NCBI RefSeq assembly: GCF_000346505.1
Contig: NZ_ANOH01000275.1
Coordinates: 1 to 52,411, forward strand
Direction of reading: 5' to 3'
DNA: 52,411 nucleotides
Source: Aporhodopirellula sallentina SM41
Lineage (GTDB): Bacteria > Planctomycetota > Planctomycetia > Pirellulales > Pirellulaceae
The notes under the pieces were generated by a model. That model did not search any database. It saw nothing but the letters and a program-made list of their open reading frames with translations, and was not told where the DNA came from. Positions 50,701 through 52,411 of the stretch are shown one piece after another; the stretch's first letter is position 1, and every line of letters begins with the position of its first letter. The position numbers and the translations under genes are program-made.

Positions 50701-52258
50701 ATAGCTCCTCGAGACTGCTACGGAGTGTTTCCACTTCGGCGGTCCAGGATTGGCGATCGGCTTCGTGGCGTTCGCGGTTTTCGCGAATGGTGTCTTCGAG
50801 ATTGGTGATCGTCCGGCGAGCGAGCTCGCAGTCTTTGTCGAGCGACTCGGCGTCCATCCGGGTGCGTGCGATTTCGCTCTGCAGCTCTTGGATCTCCGAA
50901 CGCAGTTGCTCTTCGATCGACTCCAATTCGACGCAACGGGAGGCGAGCTCTTTGCGTTCCGCCTCCGTCTTCGCTTGGGCTTCACGGGATGCGTCGCGTT
51001 CTTCAGCGATTTCGTTTCGCTGTGAGATCGCTTCATCGCGGTCAAACTGCAGATCGTCGATCCGCTGTTGGTGTTCGCGGTTGCGTTCGAGTTCGAGCTG
51101 TTGCAGCGTTTCCTGCTGGGACGACAACTGAACGAGTTGCTCGTTGAGCGACGCGAACTTCTCTCGCATTTGCTCGACGGCCGTCGTGGCAGCTTCCGCT
51201 TGCATGCGAGACGCACGAACGCGTTCCTCGCTCTCGGCAATCTTCTGCGCGTGAACGGATTCTTGTCGTTTGTATCGCTCTTGTTCTTCGAGCAGACGTT
51301 CGATCTGTTGGCGATGCAGACGGTCACGTCCGTCGAGGCGTTCTTGTTGCAAACGCAGGTGCTCGCGACCGGTCGCGAGTTCTTCCTGTTGCATCTGCAG
51401 TTCGTCGCGATGCTTCAGCAAATCCTCGTAGCGGCGTTGGAACTCCTCGTGGACTTCGATCGCGGCCGACTCTTGCGTTTGCAGTTCGTCTTCGCGTTGT
51501 TGCAAAGACTGCATCTGCAGTTCGAGTTTCCGCTGCTGTTCGAGCAATTCCTGCTCGCGAGTTTTGCACCATTCGTCGCGACGTTGGACGTCTTGTTTCA
51601 ACGCCCGCCACTGTTTGGCTTCCTCGTGAAACGACTTTGACCAGTCCTGGGCCGATTCGCCCCGTGAGTCCACATGGCCGTCGAATCCGACCAACCCGTG
51701 CGCAACCGCTTGGCTAACCGCGTCGACCGGACGCGGCTCACTTTCGAGCAATTCGAACTCATACGCACCGAGACGCAGCCGATCGCCCGGCGTGATCATA
51801 CCCTCGGTGACGCGGACGCCGTTGATTTGAATCGGCACGGAATACGCGCGAACCAAAATTCGTTCGTGGTCACGGATCAGAACCGCATGCAGCGACCGAA
51901 GTGAATCATCTTCCAACCGGATCGAACAACCGACGCCGTTCCCGAGCGTGTAACGTGCCCCCGAGAGTCGCAGGCGGCGAGTCGGTTGGCCTTCGCAACG
52001 AACGCGGAACTCGATGCTCGGGTCGCGTCGCCATGTTGACGGCGTTTTCGCCCAACGGTCGGTGGGGACTGCATCGTGTCCGTCGGCGGCGTCCCGGTTT
52101 CCTTGCGATACGTCACTCGCGGTTGTACTCACGGCGTTTCCTGTCATCGGGGGCTGCGAGAGTTCCGACTGCCACGACGAGACGTCAAAGCTGGCTGCAG
52201 CTTCGTCGAGGGTGGTCGTTGCAGATGGTCTGGAGGGGGAGTGTTCGTTGGCCACCAC
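47780..52258 (-). CDS. Giant FHA-domain coiled-coil protein with C-terminal membrane helices, 1492 aa
   Basis: Residues about 83-173 form an FHA domain (TRRLRLSGARYTLGNGVGCS, then IRLEDDSLRSLHAVLI and IQINGVRV), which binds phosphothreonine peptides. Residues about 195-785 are an unbroken coiled coil rich in Gln/Glu/Arg (EELLEQQRKLELQMQSLQQR-type). A stretch of about 550 acidic, Ala/Glu/Ser/Pro-rich residues follows. Near the end two hydrophobic segments (GIAMLCGIAAVALVN; MLKMIAAVAALIIAAICV) make a membrane hairpin. It may anchor a long cytoplasmic rod that reads Ser/Thr kinase output. The start is GTG 52258, with AGAAGGA 5 nt upstream; GTG 52255 or 52273 are alternatives. No kinase gene is adjacent. 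Confidence 0.88.
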   Translation of the reverse strand: MVANEHSPSRPSATTTLDEAAASFDVSSWQSELSQPPMTGNAVSTTASDVSQGNRDAADGHDAVPTDRWAKTPSTWRRDPSIEFRVRCEGQPTRRLRLSGARYTLGNGVGCSIRLEDDSLRSLHAVLIRDHERILVRAYSVPIQINGVRVTEGMITPGDRLRLGAYEFELLESEPRPVDAVSQAVAHGLVGFDGHVDSRGESAQDWSKSFHEEAKQWRALKQDVQRRDEWCKTREQELLEQQRKLELQMQSLQQREDELQTQESAAIEVHEEFQRRYEDLLKHRDELQMQQEELATGREHLRLQQERLDGRDRLHRQQIERLLEEQERYKRQESVHAQKIAESEERVRASRMQAEAATTAVEQMREKFASLNEQLVQLSSQQETLQQLELERNREHQQRIDDLQFDRDEAISQRNEIAEERDASREAQAKTEAERKELASRCVELESIEEQLRSEIQELQSEIARTRMDAESLDKDCELARRTITNLEDTIRENRERHEADRQSWTAEVETLRSSLEELSVDLAGAQAQLSKLREENDRLVEQLTGAHAERDEARAERETAVRECEIARGECDAAKIECEAARRDLEAARNEVVQARQERDDAAAERNALIAERDDLLSFKQRAGQDRESAERTREQWALQQEQAERRYQEAQTHLADARQKCEQAVRVRDEAESARQAAEAKLESAMEELKAMQAERDLAIREQDELRRQRDDALKDAKDSRELFDRSNRDHDDTLDRIEFLEQQTREIIGAPGAPEQPTTTPKLGLVGGGLDVAEDNITENDVEASSVKASNLEASNLDASSVANEEDAPQWSVEDSAETPEVAASTAFETEQPEAGQPETEQPETDAPVSAIDNIETEPETSSHFVADQPTAIETSFETVDDNGVSTPESMEDEDVWPTYSSIEPESDSDSVDEEAPSLSMLATTTESDDAPAAETDVEPSAIEAPGWNSVLIEDEDVVAGTGNVVEEENIAEPSASEEATNEAFAEDVPAPEMNAEPVWGGSEEPSVAAEMNSVADEEPAAEEVNAVADEPVAEDLPQWPDESQTYLLPQERGDQDCSDLNRSDEVEQYHEPTFDSPETDERVEESASEWATQAASFEPAQDSEAQGNRFEDSELQASAEAVQSEPVGEYETADDYQSTEGFAGASGFDQGESFAQFESQEEDEPAAGEGSLADQLMRDLGIEKNPALSIDDDEEESASIEDTSATAMWNSRNDWDQEEADSEPQSEGFSQTMAIDSDDADSSESPYADSIDQYRDEATASLAAPAEMPVAEEPVVEAPVAETPVADSAAATVVAGGADEGEPEDDSIEAYMNRLLQRVQGQPETGDAPAVAAKPVEPAPKADTHVTEEMPPVEVAEEPVTEPEVDPNAPLVPRSQAPERNSDLSAMRELANASARSAITRSNKTQSHTTRMQAMVKFGQAGIAMLCGIAAVALVNLPMLKMIAAVAALIIAAICVKEGYSLLTDLNTRSKDTPSEGHEESQEEAEAV

Positions 52259-52411
52259 GGATGTCCTTCTCACGGGGGTGTGTTCAAAGTCGGCTACGAG
52301 AGCCCACTTTCACAATGGATCGGTTGTATGGGTCATACGCATGAAAGGAACTGCGGACTTTTTGCCACTGATTCGGAAAATTCGCTGAAGCGAAGTGAAA
52401 AACGTGGGATC
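52259..52411. other. Upstream region of the FHA gene at the window edge
   Basis: GTATG/CATAC (52326-52338) is a small inverted repeat, and TTCGC/GCGAA (52381-52394) a small hairpin. Both could be operator or leader elements for the FHA gene. No coding start can be assigned before the edge. Confidence 0.35.

Overview
The window looks like chromosomal DNA from a planctomycete of the Pirellulaceae type (Rhodopirellula-like). The basis is inference from gene content: many large secreted proteins with low-complexity acidic stretches, planctomycete-style FlgF, FlbD and FliO proteins, a multihaem cytochrome with TPRs, a DUF4272 protein, a sulfatase-fold relative, rhamnose catabolism genes, few operons, long intergenic gaps rich in short repeats, and frequent GTG or TTG starts. 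No tRNA, rRNA, CRISPR array, transposase or prophage was recognised.

Layout. 1-6318: the edge of a flagellar rod gene (flgF), an unknown protein, a CBS-pair protein, a BRCT-MerR-TPR fusion, a UPF1-like helicase and a DUF1294 membrane protein. 6320-13778: a TTG-started unknown protein, a secreted thioredoxin-like protein, a secreted metalloprotease and a seven-haem cytochrome c with TPRs. 13847-17506: a tight flagellar operon flbD-motA-motB-fliL-fliN-fliO that lacks fliM. 17913-26396: an ECF sigma factor, a translationally coupled PDZ protein/MutY pair, AmtB, a WecG-type glycosyltransferase and a sulfatase-like protein without its catalytic residues. 26491-30017: MutS and a NIPSNAP protein. 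30681-38795: a rhamnose locus (rhaB, rhaA, an AraC regulator and an NCS1-type permease) interspersed with folate, Rrf2 and methyltransferase genes. 38796-42328: small unknown proteins embedded in repeat-rich DNA. 42505-52258: a GIY-YIG/UVR half-UvrC protein, a large zinc metalloprotease and a giant FHA/coiled-coil membrane protein.

The most unusual signal is not a gene. At least fourteen intergenic copies of a short hairpin occur in the window. The hairpin has a near-constant loop, TTGGC (GCCAA on the other strand), and stems that change in a compensated way (GAAGTC, GAAAGTC, GAAACTC, GGAGTC). In three intergenic regions (19027-19468, 38882-39282, 40483-40690) such hairpins bracket a mosaic of GTTTAAC-box modules, and the copies differ by clean loss of modules between short direct repeats. 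This looks like a non-autonomous composite repeat, perhaps REP/BIME-like. A third dispersed hairpin, built around TGGAAAG and CTACGTGG, occurs at three further intergenic sites.

How the genes work together: the flagellar block encodes the stator, the switch subunit FliN and export component FliO; rhaB and rhaA give the first two intracellular steps of L-rhamnose use, with the divergent AraC protein as likely regulator; MutY and MutS are mismatch and oxidative-lesion repair functions in separate transcription units. Most other genes appear to be single transcription units.
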